This document shows positions 56,163-64,000 of a DNA stretch of 64,000 nt, piece after piece. Each line of letters begins with the position of its first letter. The first letter of the stretch is position 1. Origin of the DNA: CAYSPG01 sp964432885 (GTDB lineage Bacteria > Bacteroidota > Bacteroidia > AKYH767-A > OLB10); the NCBI GenBank assembly GCA_964432885.1, contig CAYSPG010000001.1, positions 434,001 through 498,000 of the forward strand, written 5' to 3'. Made by a program: the position numbers and the translations under genes. The notes beneath the pieces were generated by a model. The model was not told the DNA's origin. It was given only the letters and a program-made list of their open reading frames with translations, and ran no database searches.

Positions 56163-57695
56163 ATGGCTGACAAAAATTCTTTCATTCAACTTATAAACGA
56201 AGGCTACACTTTTAAAGGCGACAGCATTATTATTGGAGGTGCTGTGCTAAATGGTGAGTGCTTAACAAACACGTTAGTAAAAGCACCACTAAAAACATTT
56301 AACCGACATGGATTAATTGCAGGTGCCACCGGTTCAGGAAAAACAAAAACCATGCAGGGCATTGCAGAAGCACTTGCACAAAAAGGTGTTTCGTGTTTGC
56401 TTATGGATATTAAGGGTGACCTGAGTGGACTTGCTAAACCAGCAACTGCCAATCCCAAAATTGATGAGCGCCATGCAAAAATCGGAACACCGTGGAAAGC
56501 CATTCAGTTTACGACAGAACTCCTTACTATTTCAAAACAAAACGGTGTGCGTATGCGCGCAACAGTGTCTGAATTTGGACCTGTACTGTTTTCAAAAATT
56601 TTAGAGTTGAATGATACGCAGGAAGGCGTTGTGTCATTGGTATTTAAATATTGTGATGACAAACAATTACCATTGCTCGATTTAAAAGATTTTAAAAAAA
56701 CACTGCAGTTTTTAACCAATGAAGGCAAAGAAGAAATAAAAGGAGAGTACGGTGTCATTGCAACAGCAACCACATCAACCATTATCCGAAAAATAATTGA
56801 AATAGAACAACAAGGTGCAGAAATTTTCTTTGGTGAAAAGTCTTTTGAGGTGGAAGATTTAATGCGTGTGGATGATAACGGAATGGGTGCATTAAATATA
56901 ATTCGGTTAAATGATTTACAGGACAAACCAAAATTATTTTCGACATTTATGTTGAGTTTGCTTGCTGAAGTGTATTCCACATTTCCTGAAGTGGGTGATG
57001 CAGATGCGCCTAAACTTATGATTTTTATTGACGAAGCGCATTTAATTTTTAATACCGCAAGTAAAAATTTATTAAACCAGATTGAAACCATCATAAAACT
57101 TATTCGCTCCAAAGGTGTGGGTGTATTTTTTGTAACGCAATCTCCTGAAGATATTCCGGCATCAGTCCTTGGACAGTTAGGTATGAAAGTGCAGCACGCC
57201 TTTAGAGCATTTACTGCGCAAGACAGGAAAGCAATTAAAATGGTTGCTGAAAATTATCCATTGTCGGATTATTACAAAACGGATGAGTTGCTCACACAAC
57301 TAGGAATTGGCGAAGCCATAGTTACTGTGCTAAGCGAAAAAGGAACTCCCACTCCACTTGTACATACCATGCTATGCGCACCAGCATCTCGCATGGATAT
57401 TTTAACGCATCAGGAAATTGATGAAGTGATTTCTAAATCCCAGTTGGCAAAAAAGTACAACCAGGAAGTTGACCGCGAAAGTGCTTTTGAAATGCTGAAT
57501 AAAAAATTGCAGGAGCACACGGAAGTTGTCCAGCAACAAAAAGAAGCCAGGCCAGAAAAAGAAGCTCCATCCATTTTGGATAACCCGCTTGCTAAGCAAG
57601 CTATGCGCACGGCTACAAGCATTCTTACTCGTAGTTTGCTTGGCGTGCTTGGTGTGGGTGGAACTACAAGAAGAAAAAAATCGAGTTGGTTTTGA
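56163..57695 (+). CDS. HerA-like ATPase of the DUF853/YjgR family
   Basis: A 510-residue cytosolic P-loop ATPase. Walker A is GATGSGKT at residues 54-61; a Walker B segment LMIFIDEAH lies near residue 290; LLMDIKGDLSGLA follows the first strand. VFFVTQSPEDIPASVLGQLG and HAFRAFTAQDRKAIK are typical of the YjgR group. The C-terminus is a glutamine-rich linker and a basic tail (RRKKSSWF). Members are related to the HerA/FtsK translocases, but the cellular role of YjgR is not established. It is separated from the upstream gene by the inverted repeat. Confidence 0.93.
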   Translation: MADKNSFIQLINEGYTFKGDSIIIGGAVLNGECLTNTLVKAPLKTFNRHGLIAGATGSGKTKTMQGIAEALAQKGVSCLLMDIKGDLSGLAKPATANPKIDERHAKIGTPWKAIQFTTELLTISKQNGVRMRATVSEFGPVLFSKILELNDTQEGVVSLVFKYCDDKQLPLLDLKDFKKTLQFLTNEGKEEIKGEYGVIATATTSTIIRKIIEIEQQGAEIFFGEKSFEVEDLMRVDDNGMGALNIIRLNDLQDKPKLFSTFMLSLLAEVYSTFPEVGDADAPKLMIFIDEAHLIFNTASKNLLNQIETIIKLIRSKGVGVFFVTQSPEDIPASVLGQLGMKVQHAFRAFTAQDRKAIKMVAENYPLSDYYKTDELLTQLGIGEAIVTVLSEKGTPTPLVHTMLCAPASRMDILTHQEIDEVISKSQLAKKYNQEVDRESAFEMLNKKLQEHTEVVQQQKEARPEKEAPSILDNPLAKQAMRTATSILTRSLLGVLGVGGTTRRKKSSWF

Positions 57696-57814
57696 ATTAA
57701 GTCTCCTTTACGTAAAAAATGTCTTTATTAAATCCTTACAAATTTTTGTTTAGAACAGAAATTTGAAAGGATTATTTCGCGCATTTTAATTTACATTCGC
57801 ACGAAATTTAATGA

Positions 57815-58621
57815 ATGGAATTTTTATTGAGCGTACCCACTTCTATAAAACTTAACCGAAGAATAATTTACTCAACACTTCTTGACAGAGAAGTTACAGT
57901 TGACTTTTATTTACCTGTAAAGATATCATCTGGTTGCCGTGTTCTTTTTTTAAATGACGGTCAGGATGGCGACTCCTTGCACATTGCAGATACGCTGCAC
58001 AAACTTTCTGAAAAGAAAAAAATAAAACCGCTGATGATCGTTGCAATTCATGCAAATGAAAACAGATTGCAGGAATATGGCACAGCGCATCATCCTGATT
58101 ATTTAAAACGCGGAAGCCTGGCGGCTGATTACACAAACTTTATTGTAAAAGAATTACGAAGTTTTATTGAGAATACGTTTCGTACGAAACTAAAAGCATC
58201 ACAGTGTGCCGTTGCGGGTTTTTCTTTAGGAGGATTATCGGCACTTGACATTGCTTGGAATCACCCTGAACTATTTAGCAAGGTTGGAGTTTTTTCAGGT
58301 TCACTTTGGTGGAGGAAGAAAGATTTGAAAAAAGGGTATAAAGAATCAGACCGGATTATGCACGCTATAATTCGCAAATCCAAAACAAAGCGTAAACTAA
58401 AATTCTGGATACAAACCGGAACACTGGATGAAACCAACGACAGAAATAATAATGGTGTGATTGATGCTATTGACGATTCACTGGATTTGATTAGTGAGTT
58501 AAAAGCAAAAGGATATAAAGCAAAAAAAGATATTTGCTATGTGGAAGTAGAAAACGGAATGCACAATCAAATTACATGGGCAAAAGTGTTGCCTGATTTT
58601 TTGATTTGGGCTTTTGGATAA
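57815..58621 (+). CDS. alpha/beta-hydrolase esterase (Fes/esterase D-like)
   Basis: A 268-residue enzyme with the nucleophile Ser137 in GFSLGGLSA, preceded by FLNDGQDG and IVAIHANENRLQEYG. GVFSGSLWWRKKD follows the nucleophile elbow as in enterochelin/esterase families. An acid residue and a late His (ENGMHNQITWAKVLPDFL) complete the likely triad. DRNNNGVIDAIDDS inside the protein resembles a calcium-binding dockerin-like loop, a common feature of this family in Bacteroidota. No signal peptide is evident. The substrate is unknown. Confidence 0.88.
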   Translation: MEFLLSVPTSIKLNRRIIYSTLLDREVTVDFYLPVKISSGCRVLFLNDGQDGDSLHIADTLHKLSEKKKIKPLMIVAIHANENRLQEYGTAHHPDYLKRGSLAADYTNFIVKELRSFIENTFRTKLKASQCAVAGFSLGGLSALDIAWNHPELFSKVGVFSGSLWWRKKDLKKGYKESDRIMHAIIRKSKTKRKLKFWIQTGTLDETNDRNNNGVIDAIDDSLDLISELKAKGYKAKKDICYVEVENGMHNQITWAKVLPDFLIWAFG

Positions 58622-58628
58622 ATCATTC

Positions 58629-59192
58629 CTATGCTTTTAATTCATGCGCTTGCAACAAGGCTAAGTACTTTTCAATACTCAACTCCCACAGGTTTACCTC
58701 TTGCTCAAAATTAATTAAGCCCGGTGTAGTTACATGCATTTTTATAAAATTAAAGCCCGCCTTTTCTAACACTTTATTAGGGGCAGGGTTTAAAGCATAG
58801 GGTTCGCAAAAAATTTTATTTAGTTTAAGGTTAGAAAAAAAATAGGGTACTGATAGTTTAACAAACTCCCTCCCAAAGCCGCCTTTTCGGTTATTGCCAT
58901 TCCAAACATGCAAATGCATAAATGCATGACTGCCATATTCAATTCTATTTACATTGCTATGGCCAACAGCCAGTCCATTCACACACCAAATCAAACAATA
59001 CGATTTTTTTTCGGTATACGGAGCCTTAACCTGCTCAAGCAGCATTTGGATAAATTTATCACGCTGTGGCAACTTACTTTTATCTGCACCCATACTTTTT
59101 AAATATAAGGCATCAGCATTTTGCCAATAGTTGGCAAGCGGTTCAAAATCGGCCTCAGTTATTTCTCTAACAGATAATTTATCCTGATGCAT
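58629..59192 (-). CDS. GNAT family N-acetyltransferase (RimJ/RimL type)
   Basis: A 187-residue acetyltransferase. The core shows VREITEADFEPLANYW, AVGHSNVNRI, HLHVWNGNNRKGGFGREFVK (acetyl-CoA loop, here in the short pieces NNRKGGFG and REFVK), and CEPYALNPAPNKVLEKAGF, the late signature of RimJ/RimL-like enzymes. It would acetylate an amino group on a protein or small molecule. It converges on the esterase gene with seven bases between them. Confidence 0.85.
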   Translation of the reverse strand: MHQDKLSVREITEADFEPLANYWQNADALYLKSMGADKSKLPQRDKFIQMLLEQVKAPYTEKKSYCLIWCVNGLAVGHSNVNRIEYGSHAFMHLHVWNGNNRKGGFGREFVKLSVPYFFSNLKLNKIFCEPYALNPAPNKVLEKAGFNFIKMHVTTPGLINFEQEVNLWELSIEKYLALLQAHELKA

Positions 59193-59232
59193 TCTTATTG
59201 CTTAATTAAAAACTCAATTATGTATTACCTGT

Positions 59233-59309
59233 TGGTGATCCCGACTGGATTCGAACCAGTGACCTACTGCTTAGAAGGCAGTTGCTCTATCCAGCTGAGC
59301 TACGGGACC
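59233..59309 (-). tRNA. tRNA-Arg (anticodon TCT)
   Basis: The minus strand folds as a cloverleaf: a seven-pair acceptor stem GGTCCCG/CGGGATC with one G-T pair, the anticodon loop CTTCTAA, the T-arm with GGTTCGAATCC, and a discriminator A followed by CCA in the genome (59233-59235). The anticodon TCT reads AGA/AGG. It is the last of three tRNA genes that share a direction. Confidence 0.95.
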
Positions 59310-59320
59310 TAAAAAACGAT

Positions 59321-59382
59321 TGCGGATTTCGGATTTATGACTTAGGATTAGAATATCCGAAATCAACAATCTAAAATCCGCA
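59321..59382. repeat. imperfect inverted repeat between tRNA-Arg and tRNA-Pro
   Basis: Arms 59321-59335 and 59368-59382 pair at 12 of 15 positions (TGCGGATTTCGGATT against its partner). The words GATTTCGG (59325-59332) and CCGAAATC (59357-59364) allow an alternative pairing. It may assist tRNA precursor processing or be a dispersed repeat. Confidence 0.6.
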
Positions 59383-59392
59383 TTTCAATTTG

Positions 59393-59468
59393 TCGGGGTG
59401 GCAGGATTCGAACCTGCGACCTCCTGCTCCCAAAGCAGGCGCGATAAGCCGGGCTACGCTACACCCCG
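59393..59468 (-). tRNA. tRNA-Pro (anticodon TGG)
   Basis: Minus-strand cloverleaf with perfect acceptor CGGGGTG/CACCCCG, anticodon stem CCTGC/GCAGG with loop TTTGGGA, and T-arm GGTTCGAATCC. The anticodon TGG reads CCN, mainly CCA/CCG. No CCA is encoded at the 3' end. Confidence 0.95.
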
Positions 59469-59502
59469 TTATTATTATGTTGGTTAGGCAATTATTTACC
59501 TG

Positions 59503-59591
59503 CGGTGAGGGTGGGATTCGAACCCACGGTACAGGTTTCCCCGTACGACAGTTTAGCAAACTGTTCCTTTCGGCCTCTCAGGCACCTCACC
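59503..59591 (-). tRNA. tRNA-Ser (anticodon GCT)
   Basis: An 89-base class II tRNA with acceptor GGTGAGG/CCTCACC, anticodon loop TTGCTAA (GCT, reads AGC/AGT), the long variable arm expected for serine, and discriminator G. It is the first gene of the tRNA cluster. Confidence 0.95.
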
Positions 59592-59611
59592 AAACTTTTA
59601 TGAACGGGCGG

Positions 59612-59642
59612 CAAAGGTAAAAAAATAGGATTTCAAACAAAA
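59612..59642 (-). promoter_or_regulatory. promoter of the tRNA cluster (TTTTG-N18-TACCTTTG)
   Basis: On the minus strand TTTTG (59638-59642) is followed after 18 bases by TACCTTTG (59612-59619), a good Bacteroidota -33/-7 pair. The predicted transcription start near 59605 is about 14 bases before the mature 5' end of tRNA-Ser, a natural distance for a tRNA leader. Confidence 0.65.
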
Positions 59643-59704
59643 TGTAATTAAAAGCAATTATTAATTCAAAAAAACTAAACTATGTTATACCTGTTAAATG
59701 CGAA

Positions 59705-60337
59705 TTATTGCTCAAAAACAGTTGTTAATTTAGTGTCTTTTAAAAGGCTAATTGGAGATACAACGGGCTCATCATAAGGAATCTTTTCACCATAGGTGTC
59801 TCTTAATTGTGCTTTTACCTGCTCTGATTTTAAATCAAACTCATTTAATTTTTGAAGCAAGCCAAGTTTAATACCAAGTGTGTTGTCATAAATTTTGTAC
59901 ACCAATTCTGAACAATACAATTTCTCATCGCTCCAGTTAAAAAACGAATCATACTGTTTGCCTTGCATTTTTTGCGCTTCGTTTATAAATGCTGAAATTA
60001 CATTGGGAGTAATTTTAGTATCGGCATCCCTTAGCCTTCGTACCACACAACTATTGTTACGCTGCATCCATTGCTCAAGTGGAGTAAACGAAACGGGGTT
60101 TACCGCTTCAAAAACCATCCACTTATTTTCCTTTTTTAAAATTATACCGCAGTGGCTAAATTTTGAGTGTGTTGCTTGTTTAATCGCCTCACTCAATTCT
60201 CCACTTGTTTCCTGAAAAATAATATCGCCTTCGCGAATTTTATCAGTAATTAAAACTTGCTTTGCCTCTTGTGCAAAAGCAAACAAAGTTGAAAACGCAA
60301 ATATTGCAGCTATCAAAAATGATTTAAATGTTTTCAT
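59705..60337 (-). CDS. YiiX/YebB-like NlpC/P60-superfamily cysteine hydrolase, exported
   Basis: A 210-residue protein with a signal peptide (SFLIAAIFAFSTLFAFAQ). The domain opens IREGDIIFQETSGELSEAIK, has His in KFSHCGIIL, then WVFEA-type sequence and Cys in KLYCSELVYKIYDN. This order (His before Cys) marks the circularly permuted papain-like fold of YiiX/YebB. Known or proposed substrates of the group are lipids or peptide amides; this one is unassigned and probably periplasmic. It follows the tRNA-Ser gene at a distance and is upstream-adjacent to the SBBP protein gene. Confidence 0.85.
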   Translation of the reverse strand: MKTFKSFLIAAIFAFSTLFAFAQEAKQVLITDKIREGDIIFQETSGELSEAIKQATHSKFSHCGIILKKENKWMVFEAVNPVSFTPLEQWMQRNNSCVVRRLRDADTKITPNVISAFINEAQKMQGKQYDSFFNWSDEKLYCSELVYKIYDNTLGIKLGLLQKLNEFDLKSEQVKAQLRDTYGEKIPYDEPVVSPISLLKDTKLTTVFEQ

Positions 60338-60377
60338 TTTTTTATTTTTTTAAAAATTACTTAATTACCCAAATAAC

Positions 60378-62078
60378 TCAATTACCTAATAATTTAATAA
60401 TTCTAACAGAAGAAGAATTATTTACATTCAAAAAATAAACGCCTTGATTTAATTCATGTAAATGTATAATGTTTGTTCCTGATTTCAATGGTTTTGAAAA
60501 AAGTTTTTTTCCAACAACATCATACAGATTGGCAACACCATTTTTATTGTTTGTATTCAGCATTTCAACAGTAAGGTTGTTTGTAAACGGATTTGGATAA
60601 ATTTTTATTTCTGTTTTGCCTTCGCTTAAACTATAAATGGGAGTAAATGACGCGCCATACTTTGCAAAAAATCCATCACGCGAACTATTTATACTTACTA
60701 AGTTATTTATTGCCGGTGCCGGATTAAAATCAACCGTTTGTTCATAGCCGCCTGCAATAAAAAAACTTCCATCATCTTCACAGGCAAAATTTCTAGCAAA
60801 ATCAAAACCTGCAGCGCCACACCTAAATGCATTTATGTAATTGCCGGTATTATCATAATGCGCAACAAACAAATCGCCAAAGCCTGCTGCTGTTAAATTA
60901 TTTGATGCAGCACCGGGATTAAAATCGGCAGTGCTATAAAAATATCCTGAAAGCAAAATGGTGCTGTCATGCATTTGTCTAATTGCATATGCATTATCAG
61001 TGCCGGTTCCTCCTACTCTTTTTGCAAACACATAATTTCCACCAGCGTCATACTTTGCAAAATAAACATCAAAACTGTTTGACAAACTTGTTAACTGATT
61101 GGTGGAAGCCGAAGGATTAAAATCAGCAGTACCCAAAAATTCTCCGCATGTTAAAATTTCATTGTTGTTACTGCAACGTAAACCAAAGGGAATAGAATTA
61201 AGAATTGGAAATGCCCATAAATAATTTCCACTTGAATCATATTTTGCAATAAACGAAGAAGAAGAATTTCCGGTAACCATATTTACTGTAACAGTATCAG
61301 GGTTAAAATCGGAAGAGTCGGTAAAGGAACCTGTAATTATAATATTGTCGTTAGCATCATGTGTAATGTTATTAAGGTAATCATCGCCAGTTCCGCCCAA
61401 TGCAAAAACGTTTTTAAGATTACCATTAGATGCAAGTCGTCCAAAGAAAAAATCAGATGCTCCTTTCGATTGAAAATTTAAAATTCCACCTGCTGGGTTT
61501 ATATCGGCAATGCTGTCAAACGAGCCGGCAAATAATACATCGCCTGCATTGTTAATATCCAATCTGTAAATCTGATCATCAGCAACTCCGCCAGCCGCCT
61601 GTGCCCACACAAGATTTCCCGCATCGGTAAACTTTGCTATAAATCCATCAAACGAACCGTTGTTAATTAAAACCAATTGCACAGTTGAATCAGGATTAAA
61701 ATCACAACCGGTATTAAATTGTCCGCATACATAAATACTTCCGGCATTATCAATTACCGGATCTGCATAAGTAAACTCATCGCCTGGCCCGCCAATTTTA
61801 ATTGCCCATAAATAATTTCCAATCGAATCATACTTTGCCAAAAACACATCGTTAAACCCTGCACTTGTTAAACTATCCGATGCTGTTGCTGACGGATTAA
61901 AATCAGCAGTGCCTGCAAAATATCCACAAACAATTATGTTTTTGTTATTGTCAACAGCTATGCCCATTGCATTTTCGAAACCTGTACCGCCAATGCTTTT
62001 TGCAAATTGAAATTGCTGGGCAAACGAAAATTGATACACAAAGCAAATAAAAAACAGAAAAAACTTTTTTTCATTCAT
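60378..62078 (-). CDS. SBBP-type beta-propeller secreted protein with type A T9SS sorting domain
   Basis: A 566-residue precursor started at MNEKKFFLFFICF, which gives a proper signal peptide; a longer frame upstream to 62270 adds 64 residues of unlikely sequence. Eight or nine repeats of about 55 residues follow, each with GGxGxD, a VDNxxNIIVCGYF-like strand, DFNPS/DFNPG and FxAKYDxxGNYLWA, as in SBBP propellers. The C-terminal Por-type sorting domain is IYPNPFTNNLTV, LYDVVGKKLF, LNQGVYFLNV. A TAGTTTTG -7 box lies upstream on the minus strand (62096-62103). It is exported by type IX secretion; the ligand is unknown. Confidence 0.88.
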   Translation of the reverse strand: MNEKKFFLFFICFVYQFSFAQQFQFAKSIGGTGFENAMGIAVDNNKNIIVCGYFAGTADFNPSATASDSLTSAGFNDVFLAKYDSIGNYLWAIKIGGPGDEFTYADPVIDNAGSIYVCGQFNTGCDFNPDSTVQLVLINNGSFDGFIAKFTDAGNLVWAQAAGGVADDQIYRLDINNAGDVLFAGSFDSIADINPAGGILNFQSKGASDFFFGRLASNGNLKNVFALGGTGDDYLNNITHDANDNIIITGSFTDSSDFNPDTVTVNMVTGNSSSSFIAKYDSSGNYLWAFPILNSIPFGLRCSNNNEILTCGEFLGTADFNPSASTNQLTSLSNSFDVYFAKYDAGGNYVFAKRVGGTGTDNAYAIRQMHDSTILLSGYFYSTADFNPGAASNNLTAAGFGDLFVAHYDNTGNYINAFRCGAAGFDFARNFACEDDGSFFIAGGYEQTVDFNPAPAINNLVSINSSRDGFFAKYGASFTPIYSLSEGKTEIKIYPNPFTNNLTVEMLNTNNKNGVANLYDVVGKKLFSKPLKSGTNIIHLHELNQGVYFLNVNNSSSVRIIKLLGN

Positions 62079-62095
62079 GGACAAATGGTTTATGA

Positions 62096-62103
62096 CAAAA
62101 CTA
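62096..62103 (-). promoter_or_regulatory. putative -7 box of the SBBP protein gene
   Basis: TAGTTTTG on the minus strand matches TAnnTTTG and is 17 bases before the chosen ATG at 62078, which supports that start over the longer frame. No clear -33 element was found. Confidence 0.45.
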
Positions 62104-62207
62104 AAAATAATTTGGTTGATATTAGCCGTTATGGAATTAAGCATAGAATGACTTAGCATAACACATCTTGCACTATACATTTTACTAATTGTAACACAAT
62201 GATGCAT

Positions 62208-62215
62208 TACATTTG
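62208..62215 (+). promoter_or_regulatory. putative -7 box of the M16 peptidase gene
   Basis: TACATTTG matches TAnnTTTG, 14 bases before the start codon at 62230. A TTG lies 16 bases upstream (62189-62191), a little closer than the usual 19. Confidence 0.4.
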
Positions 62216-62229
62216 CCTGCCAATAGAAC

Positions 62230-63474
62230 ATGGAACCTAAAATACACGAATATAAAAACGGCCTTCGCATTGTTTTTCATCACACACCCAATACTGATGT
62301 GGCACATTGCGCACTCATGATGCATGCCGGCACACGCAATGAAGAAAAAGGGCACGAAGGCCTTGCGCATTTTATCGAGCACATGATGTTTAAAGGAACC
62401 GCCAAGCGAAAATCGTTTCACATTCTTTCGCGACTTGAAGTGGTTGGCGGTGAGTTAAACGCTTTTACAAGCAAGGAAGAAACGTGTGTGCATGCCTCAT
62501 TTTTATCTTCTTATTTTGAAAGAGCCGTTGAACTGATAAACGATATCGTGTTTCATTCTGTTTTTCCAGAAAAAGAAATCGAAAAAGAAAAAGAAGTGGT
62601 GTGCGATGAAATACGAATGTACCTCGACAATCCGGCCGAGCAGATATTTGATGATTTTGAAAACCTGATTTTTAAAAACAATTCATTAGGCCACCCTATT
62701 TTAGGTACAGAAAAAACGGTAAAGTCATTTAACCAATCGCATTTAAAAAAATTTACAAAAACAAATTACACCTTGCACAATATTGTTTTGGCTGTGGCCG
62801 GAAATTTTGATTTTAAAAAAGTAATTGCCGTTGCAGAAAAATATTTAGCAAAGCAATCTACCTCTTATTCAAACGCAAAAATTAACTTATATAAAAGCTA
62901 TAAAGCAGTTACCAAAGAAATTAGTAAACCCACTGCCCAATGCCATTATGTGATGGGGCGCACTGCACATTCACTGCATGATAATGACAGGATGAAAATG
63001 GTTTTACTTAACAACATACTTGGAGGGCCGGGGATGAATTCTCGCCTGAATTTAGGCGTGCGCGAAAAGTATGGTTACACCTACTCTATTGAATCGGGTT
63101 TTAATTCGTACCGCGATACGGGAACGTTTCATGTATATCTTGCCACCGACAAAAAATTCTTAAACAAAAGCATAACACTTACAAAAAAAGAACTAAATAA
63201 ATTGGCAACCCAAAAAATTGGTGCTGTCCAATTGCATCAGTACAAAGAACAATTAAAAGGCCAACTTGCGCTTGCCCGTGAAAACAATTCGAGTGTGGTG
63301 GTTTCTTCAGCCAAAGGAATGTTGAATTTTAATAAACCTTTAAACATGAATGAGATTTATAAAAAGATTGATGCAGTAACATCATCGCACCTTATTGAAG
63401 TAGCAGGCGATTATTTTTTGGAAAATAATTTTTCTTCGTTGCTTTATAATTCATCAAAAGTGAGTGGTGAGTAG
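62230..63474 (+). CDS. M16 family zinc peptidase (pitrilysin/insulinase type)
   Basis: A 414-residue, single-unit M16 peptidase similar to the B subfamily (processing-peptidase-like). It opens IHEYKNGLRIVFHH, has the inverted zinc site HFIEH at residues 47-51, VVCDEIRMYLDNP with the third ligand Glu about 75 residues later, and GGPGMNSRLNLGVREKYGYTYSI in the C-terminal half (pieces GGPGMNSRL and REKYGYTYS). No signal peptide is seen, so it is likely cytosolic. It precedes the AddB-like gene by 68 bases in the same direction. Confidence 0.93.
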   Translation: MEPKIHEYKNGLRIVFHHTPNTDVAHCALMMHAGTRNEEKGHEGLAHFIEHMMFKGTAKRKSFHILSRLEVVGGELNAFTSKEETCVHASFLSSYFERAVELINDIVFHSVFPEKEIEKEKEVVCDEIRMYLDNPAEQIFDDFENLIFKNNSLGHPILGTEKTVKSFNQSHLKKFTKTNYTLHNIVLAVAGNFDFKKVIAVAEKYLAKQSTSYSNAKINLYKSYKAVTKEISKPTAQCHYVMGRTAHSLHDNDRMKMVLLNNILGGPGMNSRLNLGVREKYGYTYSIESGFNSYRDTGTFHVYLATDKKFLNKSITLTKKELNKLATQKIGAVQLHQYKEQLKGQLALARENNSSVVVSSAKGMLNFNKPLNMNEIYKKIDAVTSSHLIEVAGDYFLENNFSSLLYNSSKVSGE

Positions 63475-63504
63475 GCAATTGCGAAGAGGCACAATTAAAT
63501 TTAA

Positions 63505-63542
63505 ACATTTAGAACTTCAGACTTCAAACCTTAAACTTCAAC
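63505..63542. repeat. direct repeats of ACTTCAAACC/AACTTCAAC words
   Basis: Three or four copies of an AACTTCA-like word lie head to tail directly before the AddB-like start. It is the fourth member of the AAACTTCAAAC family in this window. Confidence 0.55.
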
Positions 63543-64000
63543 GTGCACCCAACTTTTCTTGACAAAGTAATTGGTGAAATAATTTCGGATAATAAAACCG
63601 ATTATTCCGATACTACGGTTGTATTTCCAACACGAAGGGCCGCATTAATTTTCAGAAAAAAATTTGCTGCTGCGTTTTCAAAACCATGTTTTTTGCCTGC
63701 TGCATTTTCCATCAACGATTTTATTGGCGGCATCTATCCTAAACGCATTGCAGAGCGAAAAGAACTTTTGCTTGAATTTTTTCCGTTGTACAAAAAGCAT
63801 TTTAATCATTCCACTTATAAGCAATATGTTCCGTGGGGTGAAATGATGCTGAACGACTTTAATGAGATTGACAGGTACCTGGTAAACGCGCAAGAACTTT
63901 TTGCAGGAATCAAAATGTCGAAAGAAATGGATGCTGCATTTGGTTTTGATGAGGAACAGGAAACCACCATCAAAAAATTTTGGGAACTGTTTTCAGAGAC
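63543..64000 (+). CDS. AddB-like PD-(D/E)XK nuclease family protein, 3' end outside window
   Basis: The frame opens at GTG 63543 (VHPTFLDKVIGEI) and runs off the window end; about 152 residues are visible. No in-frame ATG lies between this GTG and an upstream TAG near 63510. The stretch VVFPTRRAALIFRKKF, LPAAFSINDFIGG, PWGEMMLNDFNEIDRYLVNA and FWELF is the characteristic N-terminus of the long Bacteroidota AddB-like proteins, in which the nuclease domain lies at the far C-terminus. These act in double-strand break repair, usually with an AddA helicase. The nuclease domain is not visible here, so the assignment rests on the N-terminal pattern. Confidence 0.8.
   Translation, partial: MHPTFLDKVIGEIISDNKTDYSDTTVVFPTRRAALIFRKKFAAAFSKPCFLPAAFSINDFIGGIYPKRIAERKELLLEFFPLYKKHFNHSTYKQYVPWGEMMLNDFNEIDRYLVNAQELFAGIKMSKEMDAAFGFDEEQETTIKKFWELFSE

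Noticed and set aside
56504..57112. 202-residue open frame antisense to the YjgR-like ATPase
   Set aside because: Serine-, isoleucine- and phenylalanine-rich translation typical of the complement of an AT-rich gene; the plus-strand protein has intact Walker motifs.
62079..62270. 64-residue N-terminal extension of the SBBP protein
   Set aside because: It overlaps the divergent M16 gene and the putative promoters of both genes, and hides a good signal peptide that begins at 62078.

Overview
The window is chromosomal DNA from a member of the Bacteroidota, most likely of the Chitinophagales/Saprospirales/Sphingobacteriales kind; I cannot name a genus. The reasons are: six intact cargo proteins of the type IX secretion system with recognisable C-terminal sorting domains (four of the 'type A' Por-like kind, two of the 'type B' gliding-motility CHU_C kind) plus a seventh that has lost its tail; many PKD domains; lipoprotein signals of the LxxC kind; Bacteroidota-type promoter motifs (TAnnTTTG with an upstream TTG); and a moderately AT-rich composition. 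Apart from two decayed genes the region looks like stable core chromosome. There is no prophage, transposase, CRISPR array or rRNA operon.

Layout. 1-10.3 kb: tail of a PKD/FN3 surface protein, inositol monophosphatase, an M13 metallopeptidase lipoprotein, a secreted subtilase, a DUF1569-like protein, an orphan membrane protein and an NlpC/P60 peptidase. 10.3-16.4 kb: thiolase, a lysine-ketoglutarate-reductase-like dehydrogenase, and the three-gene proton-translocating transhydrogenase operon pntAA-pntAB-pntB. 16.4-25.3 kb: a giant IgGFc-binding/12-repeat/PKD adhesin, a metal-binding HMA protein, the ruin of a LipL32-like lipoprotein gene, and another type B cargo protein. 25.3-32.2 kb: two glycosyltransferases and a CapD/WbpM-type sugar dehydratase (surface polysaccharide), then miaE, tatC and the arabinose-5-phosphate isomerase gene. 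32.3-42.9 kb: recQ, polysaccharide deacetylase, a decayed hypothetical gene, a YfcE-like phosphoesterase, rdgB, a large PKD protein and a WecE-like sugar aminotransferase. 42.9-51.2 kb: an oligopeptide/nickel-type ABC importer lacking its ATPases and a second secreted subtilase. 51.5-64 kb: acetyltransferase, SDR, a TPR lipoprotein coupled to a TMTC-like membrane glycosyltransferase, a YjgR/DUF853 ATPase, an esterase, a second acetyltransferase, a tRNA cluster (Ser, Pro, Arg), a YiiX-like hydrolase, an SBBP-repeat cargo protein, an M16 peptidase and the start of an AddB-like nuclease.

How it fits together. Most products serve the cell envelope: secreted proteases and adhesins that leave through the type IX system, enzymes for nucleotide sugars, KDO and surface glycans, peptide uptake, and Tat export. 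Housekeeping genes (recQ, rdgB, miaE, pnt, tRNAs) are interspersed. The most notable non-genic signal is a set of intergenic inverted repeats: one built from AAACTTCAAAC-like words at four loci, a large nested palindrome at 11.7 kb, and similar hairpins before pntAA, between tRNA genes and between tatC and kdsD. The most unexpected gene remnant is the LipL32-like pseudogene at 22.6-23.25 kb.

Limits: all family assignments come from motif recognition by eye; no alignment or database search was run.
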